Source of the DNA: Adineta ricciae
Lineage: Eukaryota; Rotifera; Eurotatoria; Adinetida; Adinetidae
Reading direction: 5' to 3'
Length of the DNA stretch: 64,000 nucleotides
NCBI GenBank assembly: GCA_905250025.1
Contig: CAJNOJ010000001.1
Location: forward strand, 1,302,001-1,366,000
Positions 51,270-62,075 of this stretch are shown here, piece after piece (position 1 is the first letter of the stretch; every line of letters begins with the position of its first letter). The notes beneath the pieces are model-generated. The model ran no database searches and was not told the DNA's origin. It saw only the letters and a program-made list of their open reading frames with translations. The position numbers and the translations under genes were made by a program.

Positions 51270-53375
51270 TTCTAAAATACAGTTGAGAATTTCTTTTTAG
51301 GAAACATTCGTTGAAATACATACTTTGAAAGTAGATGTCGTTCGAGTGTTTGACGTGTGTGTGTGTGTGCGTGTCAGCTAGTTTGAGTTGAATATGAACA
51401 GAATAAGCGAGCGAATGGCTTATACTTCTCTGTCGTCGTCGGTCGATCGTTGTGTGTGTATGAGAATAAGCAAGCGCAGGGCAGGCAGGGATACAGACGT
51501 TTTCTTCTCTTCCTGACGTCAAAGAGACAAAGAGAGAGAGAAGAAAAAATTCTTCGCAGGCTTGCTTGCCATACGTATACACGCACAAGCATACAACGGG
51601 CAACGTTCATTGTGAAGAGAAAAGCATAGGGCAAGCAACAGCAGCAGCAGTTACGATTCGATATATATTCCTTCTTGTTCTCTCCTATTGCACGACGAGC
51701 TCAAGACAAAGGCAAGGGAAAATAGAAGAAGAAGAAGAAAGAGAGGGAAAGAAGCAAATAGATGGAAATGAAAACGACGTTGTCACCGTTGCTACTTGCT
51801 TGTAAGCAAGGAAACATTGTGAGCACTTTATTTCAATGATGACAGCTAGAAGAAAATCATTTGGAGTGAGCGCAAGTCTTCTATGCCTTCATATATGATC
51901 TAATGATGCTGGGCATAATAACGACAATGACTGAAGTTAGACAAAGAATTGTTAATATAAAAGTTGCGCTGGAATCTCAATCTCCATTTCGAAAGCATTT
52001 AGTACACAATTATCTCCTTGTCTAGTTGAATATTGAAACAATCCATCGGAGTTCTATAGACCGTTTGTACATTGACTGATATTTGTGATCAACTCATCGG
52101 GTCTCTTGATTTGCTTTAGTATAACTATAGAAAAAGACAAAACACGATTGCTTTCATATTGGAAAATATTTCGATCTAGATAATATTTTTCTCTTGTTTC
52201 ATTCTTTTGAAAGTATGGTATAAATTGTAATCTATTAATGATATAATTAATTTTGAGGTATACAAGACCAAGCCTATCTAAAGTGACGAGTCAGTTAATT
52301 TTGCTCTTCAATGATAAAATCGAAACGTTTTTCTTAAATTAACTATGCAAATAATTGCACGAAGAATGTCAAGGAAAAGACTCCTCTGTTATCGAAACGT
52401 TCATACAAGTATCGAAGATGAAAATCTTTGCAAAAGATGTCATTCATCGTAGGCAAAAAAACAACAAGTTACACCAAAATAGCAATGCTATTGAAACACA
52501 ATCATTTGCTTGTCTATACCTGATAATCGATTTCACCTGACGGTCTTCTATGGTGAATTATCACCAAGCAATCTTTTGAATTTGTCTACTAGAACGTTAG
52601 AAACGAACTATGCTATGGTCAGAAGACGCGTAAAGATGTCTCGCCGTGTTACATCGAAGTATATGATGCGTTTGCACGCCTACGAAACATTGAATGGATG
52701 TTTCAATTTAGTTACGGCCGGACACGGTGATTATAGTGCGCCCTTCCCCTTCTCTTCTATCGCGTTGATGATAGATCATTTTCGCATTGAACATCATTCG
52801 TATGATTATTGTTAGGAGAAAAAGAGAAGGTAGGTGTTCAGCCAGGCAGAACCAAAAAATGAGGCGAAGAGAGAAGGCTTCGTTCATACGACAGACCGTT
52901 AAATACAATCGACAAACGAATAGTAGTAAGTATCATTATTACGCATCATAATAGACAATTCTAATCGAGAAGCTACATATGTAACAAAAACTCGTTTTCA
53001 TTTTCTGCGCTCGTGCTTTCGAACATACGAAAAACAAACATTCATTTTAGTTTACCAGTTCCATTTGCCGATCGAACGTTTTGGTTTAACAGACAACCTA
53101 TATGCCTATTAGTCAATACTAAAACATATCGAAATATCATTTTACAATTCGTACTCGAAACACTGTCCTTGTATCTAACCTATACAATACAAATATATAT
53201 ATATATAATATTTTTTTCACCATACTCTTTCCATCTTTCACCCTCAAGACTCAGTCGTCCGTGACATGTCTTTGCTTATTGTATGCACATATTGATATAT
53301 ATATAAATTATAGTCTTTGCTCCTTAACATTACCGTGAGCTAATAAGATACGTATAGGATATTTCGTGTTTTTCT
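51270..53375. other. Upstream region of the orphan gene
   Basis: About 2.1 kb, shared from 51503 on with the second copy. The 52510-52820 part is well conserved between copies and is open in one frame, but the same frame is not kept intact in copy 2 (an insertion near 61315), so I read it as non-coding or as untranslated leader. An AT dinucleotide tract lies near 53195-53207. Confidence 0.5.
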
Positions 53376-55338
53376 ATGGCATTGAAGAAACCATTCATAC
53401 CTACTGATCAGGTATGTTTACTTTGCCGAAAATAAAAACAAAAGAAGAGCTGGAGGATTTTGAAAATGGACTTATCTAGAGGTGTTTATTTTTTTTTTTA
53501 CAGAATTATTATCATTATTCAAGCCTAATGGACAATGAACGTGATGAAGACGATGAGTTTGATTTAACGGTGAGTTACTTGCTCGATTTTCAAAAGAACT
53601 AACTGAAAATAATCTTCTAGTCTGTGCAAAATAAATCAACTATTTCCAATCTGCGTCCAATCGGTGGTTTTCGGCAGTGGTCGAATACACGTGAGGATAT
53701 TCGTGTTGAAAATTGTTATGCTCTAAGCAATACAGAAGATTCCATTGGTCAAGACACATCGTATATCGTCAATAAAACGAAATCGGATCTGGAAGATGAC
53801 ACATGTTCCAGCCGAATGGACGTTTCATCCAATCATTTCGATATTCAATTACAAGTTAATAATGGTCAATTAGGACAAGCGCTTCGTTATGAAGTGTTCT
53901 CTTCGTCATCACGCAAAGATAACGGTACATTAAAATTGCATCAATCTTCACAAACAGTTGAACCCGAAATGGATATGGACAGTGGCAATGGACGACGAAA
54001 TGGAAATCATAAAGGTTACTCGCAACAATATGGTGGAAATAATAATAATAATAATAATAATTATGGTGACGGCCGAGGAAACCGACGAAACAATGGCTCA
54101 TCAGGAAATGGTGGTGCTGATGGAAATGGATCAAATCCAAATCGAAATAATAATAATTCAAGGCGGTAAGTAAAGCCTTGGAAGACCAATGTTCACATGA
54201 GATGTATTGTATTTGTTTTTAGACCGAATGGTGGAGGTAATGGCGGCGGCGGTGATGACAATGACGATGACGATAATGACTCCGATGAAACTATTGCACG
54301 TCGTATAGGTTTTCGACTTATAGATAGTGAAACAGTTCGTGTTATTGGTCGTTTACGTCGTTTAACGAGTAAACAATCATTTGATCGACGAGATTTCGAA
54401 AGTGCTCAGCATTTAATTGACGAACTCATACGCTTACAGCATCTAGAAAATAGTCCGCAAGATCAACTCGAAAAAATCATTCATCATCTAAAACTTCATC
54501 GTGTCCTACGCAGTAAATCTCAGGCATTAGAGTTTATACAGAAACGCCTTCCCCAACGTTACGCAAGGTCGTCGACGGAGCAAAATTCGAACGTCTTTGA
54601 TATTTGGCGTGAAAGAGAACGCCGTGCAAGATTGGATTCCAAAGATAGTCTTGAAGACGAGACACAGAATACGAATGCACAACATATTCGGGATGGATCT
54701 GAGAGTAATATTCCATCAACATCGATTCATTTGTCAAATAGCTCCTTAAATGGCTCAAAAGTTCGACAAATGGCTCGACACATTGATACACGATCCGAAT
54801 CATCTCGAACAGGTGATCATGGTGGACGAAGTTCATCGCCATCGCCTGTCAGTTTCAATCGAAGTTATGATAGTTAGTTACGAAAGTTTTGCCAACATTG
54901 AAATCCTTTGTTTTACTCTGTTTTCTGATAGATATTTATCGAGAAACATCAGTGGATGACCGCACGCGATCGAAACGAAATACCTCACCGGGACTGTCGG
55001 CCGAGCGTCGTGTCCGACAAATGGTTGATCGTCTAGAATCATCATCGTCAACAACGAATGCGAAAACTACACGACGAGTGACAACGAGAAAATCCTGCCA
55101 AGATGATCAATCGGACGGATCGATTAGTATCACAACCTCACCGCCGAATAAACGAGTAACAAGACGAGAAAACTTCGAAAGTGGAATTACCAGTAATGAT
55201 GATGGCGGCTATATTTTTCGTTATCGAAGTCCAAATGACGATGTTTACTTTCGAGATGAAAATGCCAACGTAACACGATTTGAACTTAATCGAGATGAAA
55301 TCTTGAATGGCGGACAACGGTCAGCTATCGGCACAACT
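51503..55338 (+). repeat. Left copy of a block of about 3.8 kb repeated at 60188-64000
   Basis: From TCTTCTCTTCCTGACGTCAA at 51503 onward the sequence matches 60188 onward in the same orientation, apart from scattered substitutions and small indels (offset 8,685 at the left end, 8,700 at the coding start). The block covers upstream non-coding DNA and exons 1-5 of the orphan gene. The match reaches the end of the window on the right-hand copy, so its true length is unknown. Confidence 0.95.
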
Positions 55339-58300
55339 GTAAGTAAACAATCTTGTCTTTACACGATAGAATAGTGTATGTTTTTCTATCGTTGGATAGA
55401 CCGATGACTATCTCACATCACTGGTACCAGGCGCTGAAACATCCATATCGATGGTTCGTGATGTTCGTGCACGTCTTTATGAAGTTGAATCAGGAATTGC
55501 ACGTCCAGGTGTAGAAAACATTCCTGTTAAAGTCGATGTCGAAACGTTGTATATATTAGAACAAAAGTCGGATAAGAAATCTCTCACAGCTAATGAAAAT
55601 ATTCAGATGCATAACTTGGAACAAAACCGTATCGGCGGATCTGACCGACATGATTTTGCCATGCAAACACCCATCCCTATAACAACAATCAAAGTATCGA
55701 ATCGACCCATCGGCACACAAGTCGATTCGACTGTTGAACGCAGTACGGTAGCTGCTCAAACAACCGATTCGTTACATCGACCGATTAAGGAACGACAACG
55801 ATTGGCATCGACATCACCTCTTGAAGAAGGCGAAGTCAGTAAGGTTATTCGAACGACAACAACCACAACAAGATACGAAGTTAAACGACGACATTCCAGC
55901 CATCATTCCAGTGGAGATGACGAAGATGGTGCAGGCAGTACAGTTATTTACATTGATGACAAAGAAAACTTTCAAACGAACCCTCAGCCCATACCGGGAC
56001 CACAAATTGAAAATATAGTCGAACATCAAACATCTTTCAATCAAGTCGCATCACGTGTAATCATCGATCAAGGAAATGAAATTAATCGAACTAATGTTCG
56101 TCGTCAAATCGATCGACAAGAACAGGAAGATCACGAGAACCGTTCCTTGGAAGTTTACGAAGTTCATACACGCGGTGCATGTAAATGTCTCGTGGTATCG
56201 TACGAAGAAAAAACTCAATATGGTGCAGAAACACGTTTTGAAAAACAATTAAAACGTATCGAACGAACATATACAAATGAAGAGCTGAAATCGACCGAAT
56301 TGCATGTCATTGTCACTGTACCTGACAATGAATACCAACTTGTTCGTCGTGATTATGGTGTACATGTAAATGTTGCAGATGAAGATGAAATGCAAGATAA
56401 AACTATTCCACCGACGATAACTATACATTATTACAGTAAAGAAGGACATCGAGTGAGAACGGAACATGAACGTCGATTAGAACATTTACCATTATTTATT
56501 CGTTGTGAAATCGAATATGAACTTAATCATTATGGTACGTTCAATGAGTAGAAATCGACAACTTTCTTTCGAGATTGTCAATCGAAATGGTGTATTCTGT
56601 TTTGTAGGTAGTGCACAGTTAGTATTACTCGCTGCAACGAATACTGAACGTCGGCAGATGAATGTTTCTGTAAAGAAAGAAATCGTCGATGATATTGTCT
56701 CACGTACGAGTGGTCGTTTTAAACCCAACAGTCCCGAACTAGAACATGAAATATCACAACAATTAGCTGAACTAATATCTCTGTTACATCTTGTTGACTA
56801 TGCGTCACGTGATGATTATCAACACAGTAATTCGGTTGATGTTCGCCGTGTGTCACGTACTGATGTCACAACATCTCTACGCATTGTTCAGCGTTATCGA
56901 ACTGTTATACATCGACTCTGTCAAATTCATCGTTCTCATCTTCGTCTAACATCTCAAGCAGAAAAACAACGTCATTTAATTCTGGTAGCACGTGATGAAT
57001 ACTATCTATTAGATTTAGCATCTCAGACACCATCGGTAGTGGTTAAAAAGACACAGCAACAACAACAACAACAACAACAACAAGAGATTATCAAACGAGA
57101 AGTTCCTCAGAAACCATTCGATTATGCGAAATATCGTCGAGAAACTGAACAACAACAGCGCATACTTGAACAACATTATCGACAAACTCACGGACAACAG
57201 CCACCACCATCGAAACATCAATCAGAAGCAGAATTTTATCTCGGTTTGATTTTTTTCTGATAGAAAAACATTTGTTCACAATCACTAAATTATTTCTTCT
57301 TCTTCTGAAACTTAGGTTCAGGACGTCGTGCACTGATCGAACGCGAAATTCATTCCATGCGTGAATCGATCCGTCCACATGAACATGCTCCACCACGCTA
57401 TAAGAATGAGCCAGCACGTCGTTCATTGTCAGTTTCTTATTCTGGTGGACAACGTTATGTTCGTGCACGTATAATTCACGTCAAAGACTATTATGATGAA
57501 AGTCAACAACAAATCCAACAGCAGCAGCAGCAACAGAATGCCAAAGAACAAGAATTGTTCGTTCGTGTTGATGATTACATAAATGAATCTGCAGCGAACT
57601 CTTTACGTCGTTCATATTCAACTGACTATTTACAAGAAGATGGACCACGCTCAAGAATTCGCTACATTCGTATACCCGGAGAAACGATTAAGATTGAAGA
57701 AAAAACTACCTATGAATATCAAGGTGTTATGTACACTGATTTACCATATGCATTACGCTATTGGAATATTCTCTACATTCTCGATCGTGAAGCTCGAGAA
57801 GGTCGTCCACTTGGTTCATCACTTCCACATGTTATTGTAAATGATCCATATCGAACAGTGATACCACCGTTAACTCAACAAGAGATTCGGCAAACTGCTC
57901 AACAAGTTCTTTCACCACAATATCCGGCACAATCCTATACCGATCGAACGTTGCGCTGGTTTCTCTCACGCGACAATCGTACTGAAGTCGAATCGAATAA
58001 GTATTTACAAACATTACAACAATGCCGTCAACAGCAGCAACATCTCGAAAAGAAACAGGCTGGCGTTAGTGTACGCGGTGGTGGACAAGCGGCAACGGCG
58101 AAGAAATACTACGTCACCGAAACACTTGTACGCTATGAAAAGATGCCTGACCGCTTGGTACCTGTATCTACTAATGATCGTGCACAATCAATTGATAATA
58201 TTCATCATCGTTCGCCATCGACAAATCGAACGGTTCAACAATCGTTTCACTCACAAAATCATCTAGATCGTTCTCAATCTCAACCGCGTCCACGTATTCA

Positions 58301-58706
58301 ACCTTCACCATCAAATCAGGCACCTACATTTCGTGCACAATTACCCACAATGCATTCACCCTTATCACGACATCAATCAGTTCATGAATTACATGCTCCT
58401 CCAACATTATCTCATCCACCTTCACCGTCACCTTCACTTCATAGCTTGCATAGTAATCAAAATTACTCACAACAGCATCATCGACGACCTGTGGCATTCA
58501 ACAATCGTTATCCAACACCGTGTCCAAACCAAGGAACGTCACAACAAACACAGCAGATTCACCATCAACAACAACAGACAACACAGCAGAACTCAGTATT
58601 CACAGAAATTATCGACAGTCAAACAGGACGAAAGATTGTCACGACCAGTCAAGAACAACTACCAACAGAAGTACTGGGACTTTTAAATAGATATAATTTA
58701 CAATAA
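53376..58706 (+). CDS. Large disordered orphan protein, copy 1 (eight exons)
   Basis: Exons read as 53376-53411, 53504-53569, 53621-54165, 54223-54872, 54932-55338, 55400-56534, 56608-57243 and 57316-58706, giving about 1,621 residues. All junctions are GT-AG and keep frame. The start MALKKPFIPTDQ is conserved in copy 2. The protein is mostly low complexity: Asn/Gly-rich (about 54040-54160), poly-Asp (54255-54285), Ser/Arg-rich, and Gln runs (57055-57080 and 57505-57535) with a Pro/Ser/His-rich C terminus. More ordered stretches are RRIGFRLIDSETVRVIGRLR and DELIRLQHLENSPQDQLEKI in exon 4. Others are AGETSI-preceded DVRARLYEVESGIARPGVEN, ELHVIVTVPDNEYQLVRRDY and QQLAELISLLHLVDYASRDD. I recognise no family. 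Conservation between copies shows it is a real protein gene. Confidence 0.85.
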
Positions 58707-58714
58707 TATAGACA

Positions 58715-58779
58715 AATAAATTCTTTTAGTCTATCTTTTTCTCGTTCATTTGTATTTATTTCGAATATTACATAATAAA
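58715..58779 (+). terminator. Polyadenylation signals of the orphan gene
   Basis: Two AATAAA hexamers, at 58715-58720 and 58774-58779, lie just after the stop codon at 58704-58706 and are suitable for a short 3' UTR. Confidence 0.55.
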
Positions 58780-59648
58780 ATTCTTTAAGATTCATTCAAA
58801 TGAACCGAAAGTTATCCAGTGCAACATCTTTCATTGTCAGAGGTGTATCAGTATATGACGCATTATTATTATTTTCTTCTACCTGACGTCATCATCTATG
58901 AATAAGATGATGATGCAACATTCTCTTATTTTATTTTTTTCATAATTTAGAGTCGATGTACCGAAATTAGTCTGTTCGTGCATGTTGCCAACAATCACCT
59001 TCAAATGCGAATGGATATTCATTGAGTAAATATAATCATACACTACGCATATTTCGAAACTCGTCGTCATGAAAATCTGCGAGACATTCATTTTGACATC
59101 GATCAGAGACAGACAGACAGAGAAATAAGCAATTCATGGATAGTTTCATGATTCGCTCGATACAAATTATTCTATGATGAATGTCTTGCAATTGAATTAT
59201 GATGATGTTGACAATGTGTGTCATGTCGATGCGTCTTGTTCGATTATTTCGACGAATATTCTTTTTCGCTGATTGGAAATAGTAGAACTTTGCTAATTGC
59301 CAAATAGATGATTCACACAAACAATATCCCACTGTTACGTACTTTTTAAATACACAAAGATGCAAGACTTTGAACTGTATAGGTGTCGCTAGTCCATGTA
59401 CCCAGCTTTTTCAGTGCATAGATGCTTGAAAAATGTATTCATTTTGTCATTCTATTCTGATCGAAGGACATCGACCGGAGACATGGCTAACATCATCAGA
59501 TGAAAGCTTGTGTGTGTTTTGTATATCGAACTCTTTCATGGTCATTTGATTTAACAAATATTTTTTTCACCTTTTCAGATCCTTTTTTCTTTCCTTTCCT
59601 TTTCCATTCCCATCGACGGAAGTCAAAGAAATCTATCAAACTTCAACG
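58780..59648. other. Intergenic region before casein kinase 1
   Basis: No recognised gene. The last 100 nt are pyrimidine-rich (CTTTTCAG near 59570-59579, then T/C runs) and may include a 5' UTR or splice acceptor for the kinase transcript. Confidence 0.4.
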
Positions 59649-60142
59649 ATGGAAGTCAATGCACCAGGCACCGGCTCGTCGTTACATCTTTCAGCAAAAA
59701 ATGAATTTCTGATTGGTGGTAAATACCGTCTCGTTCGTAAAATCGGTTCAGGTTCATTTGGAGACATTTATCTTGGCATCAACATCACAAATGGTGAAGA
59801 AGTCGCAATCAAACTTGAATCAGTCAAAGCACGTCATCCTCAGTTATTGTATGAATCAAAATTATACAAAATTCTGCAAGGTGGAATCGGCATTCCACAT
59901 ATTCGATACTATGCCCAAGAGAAAGATTACAATGTTCTTGTTATGGATCTACTTGGACCGTCACTTGAAGATCTCTTTAATTTTTGTTCCCGAAGATTTA
60001 CGATGAAAACTGTACTAATGCTTGCTGATCAAGTAAATGAAACTGATCTGAATTGTACTTTTCTTCAACCGAACACGTTTTCTCTCGTTTAGATGATTGG
60101 TCGAATTGAATTTGTGCATAACAAAAACTTTATACATCGAGA
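59649..60142 (+). CDS. CSNK1A: Casein kinase 1 alpha, first two exons (truncated)
   Basis: Exon 1 (59649-60032) encodes [11 protein letters not shown], then the kinase N-lobe: [20 protein letters not shown] with the glycine loop, the ATP-binding lysine in [16 protein letters not shown], and [20 protein letters not shown]. Exon 2 (60093-60142) encodes [16 protein letters not shown] and breaks inside the HRD motif at a GTCAGT donor. Sequence identity to animal CK1 alpha is very high, and the kinase is a cytosolic/nuclear Ser/Thr kinase in Wnt, circadian and other pathways. The remaining two thirds of the gene (activation loop, C-lobe) should follow, but 45 nt later the sequence meets an N (60187) and turns into the repeated block. 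The truncation therefore coincides with an assembly or rearrangement junction. Confidence 0.92.
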
Positions 60143-60186
60143 GTCAGTTTTTCTTCAATTGAAAACATTTCCTATGCATTCATATC

Positions 60187-60187
60187 N
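60187..60187. other. Single ambiguous base (N) at the duplication border
   Basis: The only N in the window. To its left is the second intron of casein kinase 1 alpha; from 60188 the sequence is the repeat of 51503 onward. This looks like a scaffold or gap-closure junction. Confidence 0.95.
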
Positions 60188-61974
60188 TCTTCTCTTCCTG
60201 ACGTCAAAGAGACAAAGAGAGAGAGAAGAAAAAATTCTTCGCAGGCTTGCTTGCCATACGTATACACGCACAAGCATACAACGGGCAACGTTCATTGTGA
60301 AGAGAAAAGCATAGGGCAAGCAACAGCGGCAGCAGTCGCGATTCGATATATATTCCTTCTTGTTCTCTCCTATTGCACGACGAGCTCAAGACAAAGACAA
60401 GAGGAAAATAGAAGGAGAAAGAGAGGGAAAGAGGCAAATAGATGGAAATGAAAACGACGTTGTCACCGTTGCTACTTGCTTGTTAGCAAGGAAACATTGT
60501 GAACACTTTATTTCAATGATGACAGCTAGAAGAAAATCATTTGGAGTGAGCGCAAGTCTTCTATTCATTCAGATATGAACTAATGATGCTGGTCATCATA
60601 ACGACAATGACTGAAGTTAGATAACGAATTGTTAATATAAAAGTTGCACTGGAATCTCAATCTCCACTTTGAAAGCATTCAGAACACAATTATCTCCTTG
60701 TCAAGTTAAATATTGAAACAATTTATCGAAGTTCTATAGACTATTCGTACAATGACTGATATTTTTTATCAATTTATCGAGTCTCTTGATTTGCTTTAAT
60801 ATAACTATGGAAAAAGACAATACACGATTGCTTTCATATTGGAAAATATTTCGATATACATAATATATTCCTCTTTTTTTAATTCTTTTGAAAAGCATGG
60901 TATAAATTGTAATCTATTAATGATATAATTAATTTTGAGGTGTACAAGACCAAGCCTATCTAAAGTGACGAGTCAGTTAATTTCGTTCTTCAATGATAAA
61001 ATCGGAACGTTTTTCTTTAATTAACTATGCAAATAATTGCACGAAGAATGTCAAGGAAAAGACTCATCTGTTATCGAAACGTTCACACAAGTATCAAACA
61101 TGAAAATCTTTGCAAAAAATGATGTCAATCATGATAGGCAAAAAACAACAAGTTACACCAAAATAGCAATGCTATTGAAACACAATCATTTGCTTGTCTA
61201 TACCTGATAATCGATTTCACCTGACGGTCTTCTATGGTGAATTATCACCGAGCAATCTTTTGAATTAATCTACTAGAACGTTAGAAACGAACTATGCTAT
61301 GGTCAGAAGACGCGTAGAAAGATGTCTCGCCGTGTTACATCGAAGTATATGATGCGTTTGCACGCCTACGAAACATTGAATGGATGTTTCAATTTAGTTA
61401 CGGCCGGACACGGTGATTATAGTGCGCCCTTCCCCTTCTCTTCTATCGCGTTGATGATAGATCATTTTCGCATTGAACATCATTCGTATGATTATTGTTA
61501 GGAGAAAAAGAGAACGTAGGTGTTCAGCCAGGCAGAACCAAAAAATGAGGCGAAAAGAGAAGGCTTCGTTCATACGACAGACCGTTAAATACAATCGACA
61601 AACGAATAGTAGTAAGTATCATCATTACGCATCATAATAGACAATTCTAATCGAGAAGCTACATATGTAACAAAAACTCGTTTTCATTTTCTGCGCTCGT
61701 GCTATCGAACATACGAAAAACAAACATTCATTCTAGTTTACCAGTTCCATTTGCCGATCGAACGTTTTGGTTTAACAGACAATCTGTATGTCTATTAGTT
61801 AATACTAAAACATATCGAAATATCATTTTACAATTCGTACTCGAAACACTGTCCTTGTATCTAACCTATACAATACAAATATATATATAATATTTTTTTC
61901 ACCATACTCTTTCCATCTTTCACCGTCGACTCAGTCGTCCGTGACATGTCTTTGGTTATTGTATGCACGTATTG

Positions 61975-62008
<34 letters not shown>

Positions 62009-62075
62009 TATAGTCTTTGCTCCTTAACATTACCGTGAGCTAATAAGATACGTATAGGATATTTCGTGTTTTTCT
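60188..62075. other. Upstream region of orphan gene copy 2
   Basis: Non-coding sequence homologous to 51503-53375, with small indels and the AT-run expansion near 61976-62005. No separate gene is recognised. Confidence 0.5.

Noticed and set aside
52510..52815. Open frame of about 100 codons conserved in the duplicated block
   Set aside because: The frame is not preserved in the second copy (insertion near 61315), unlike the true exons downstream, so it is treated as non-coding.
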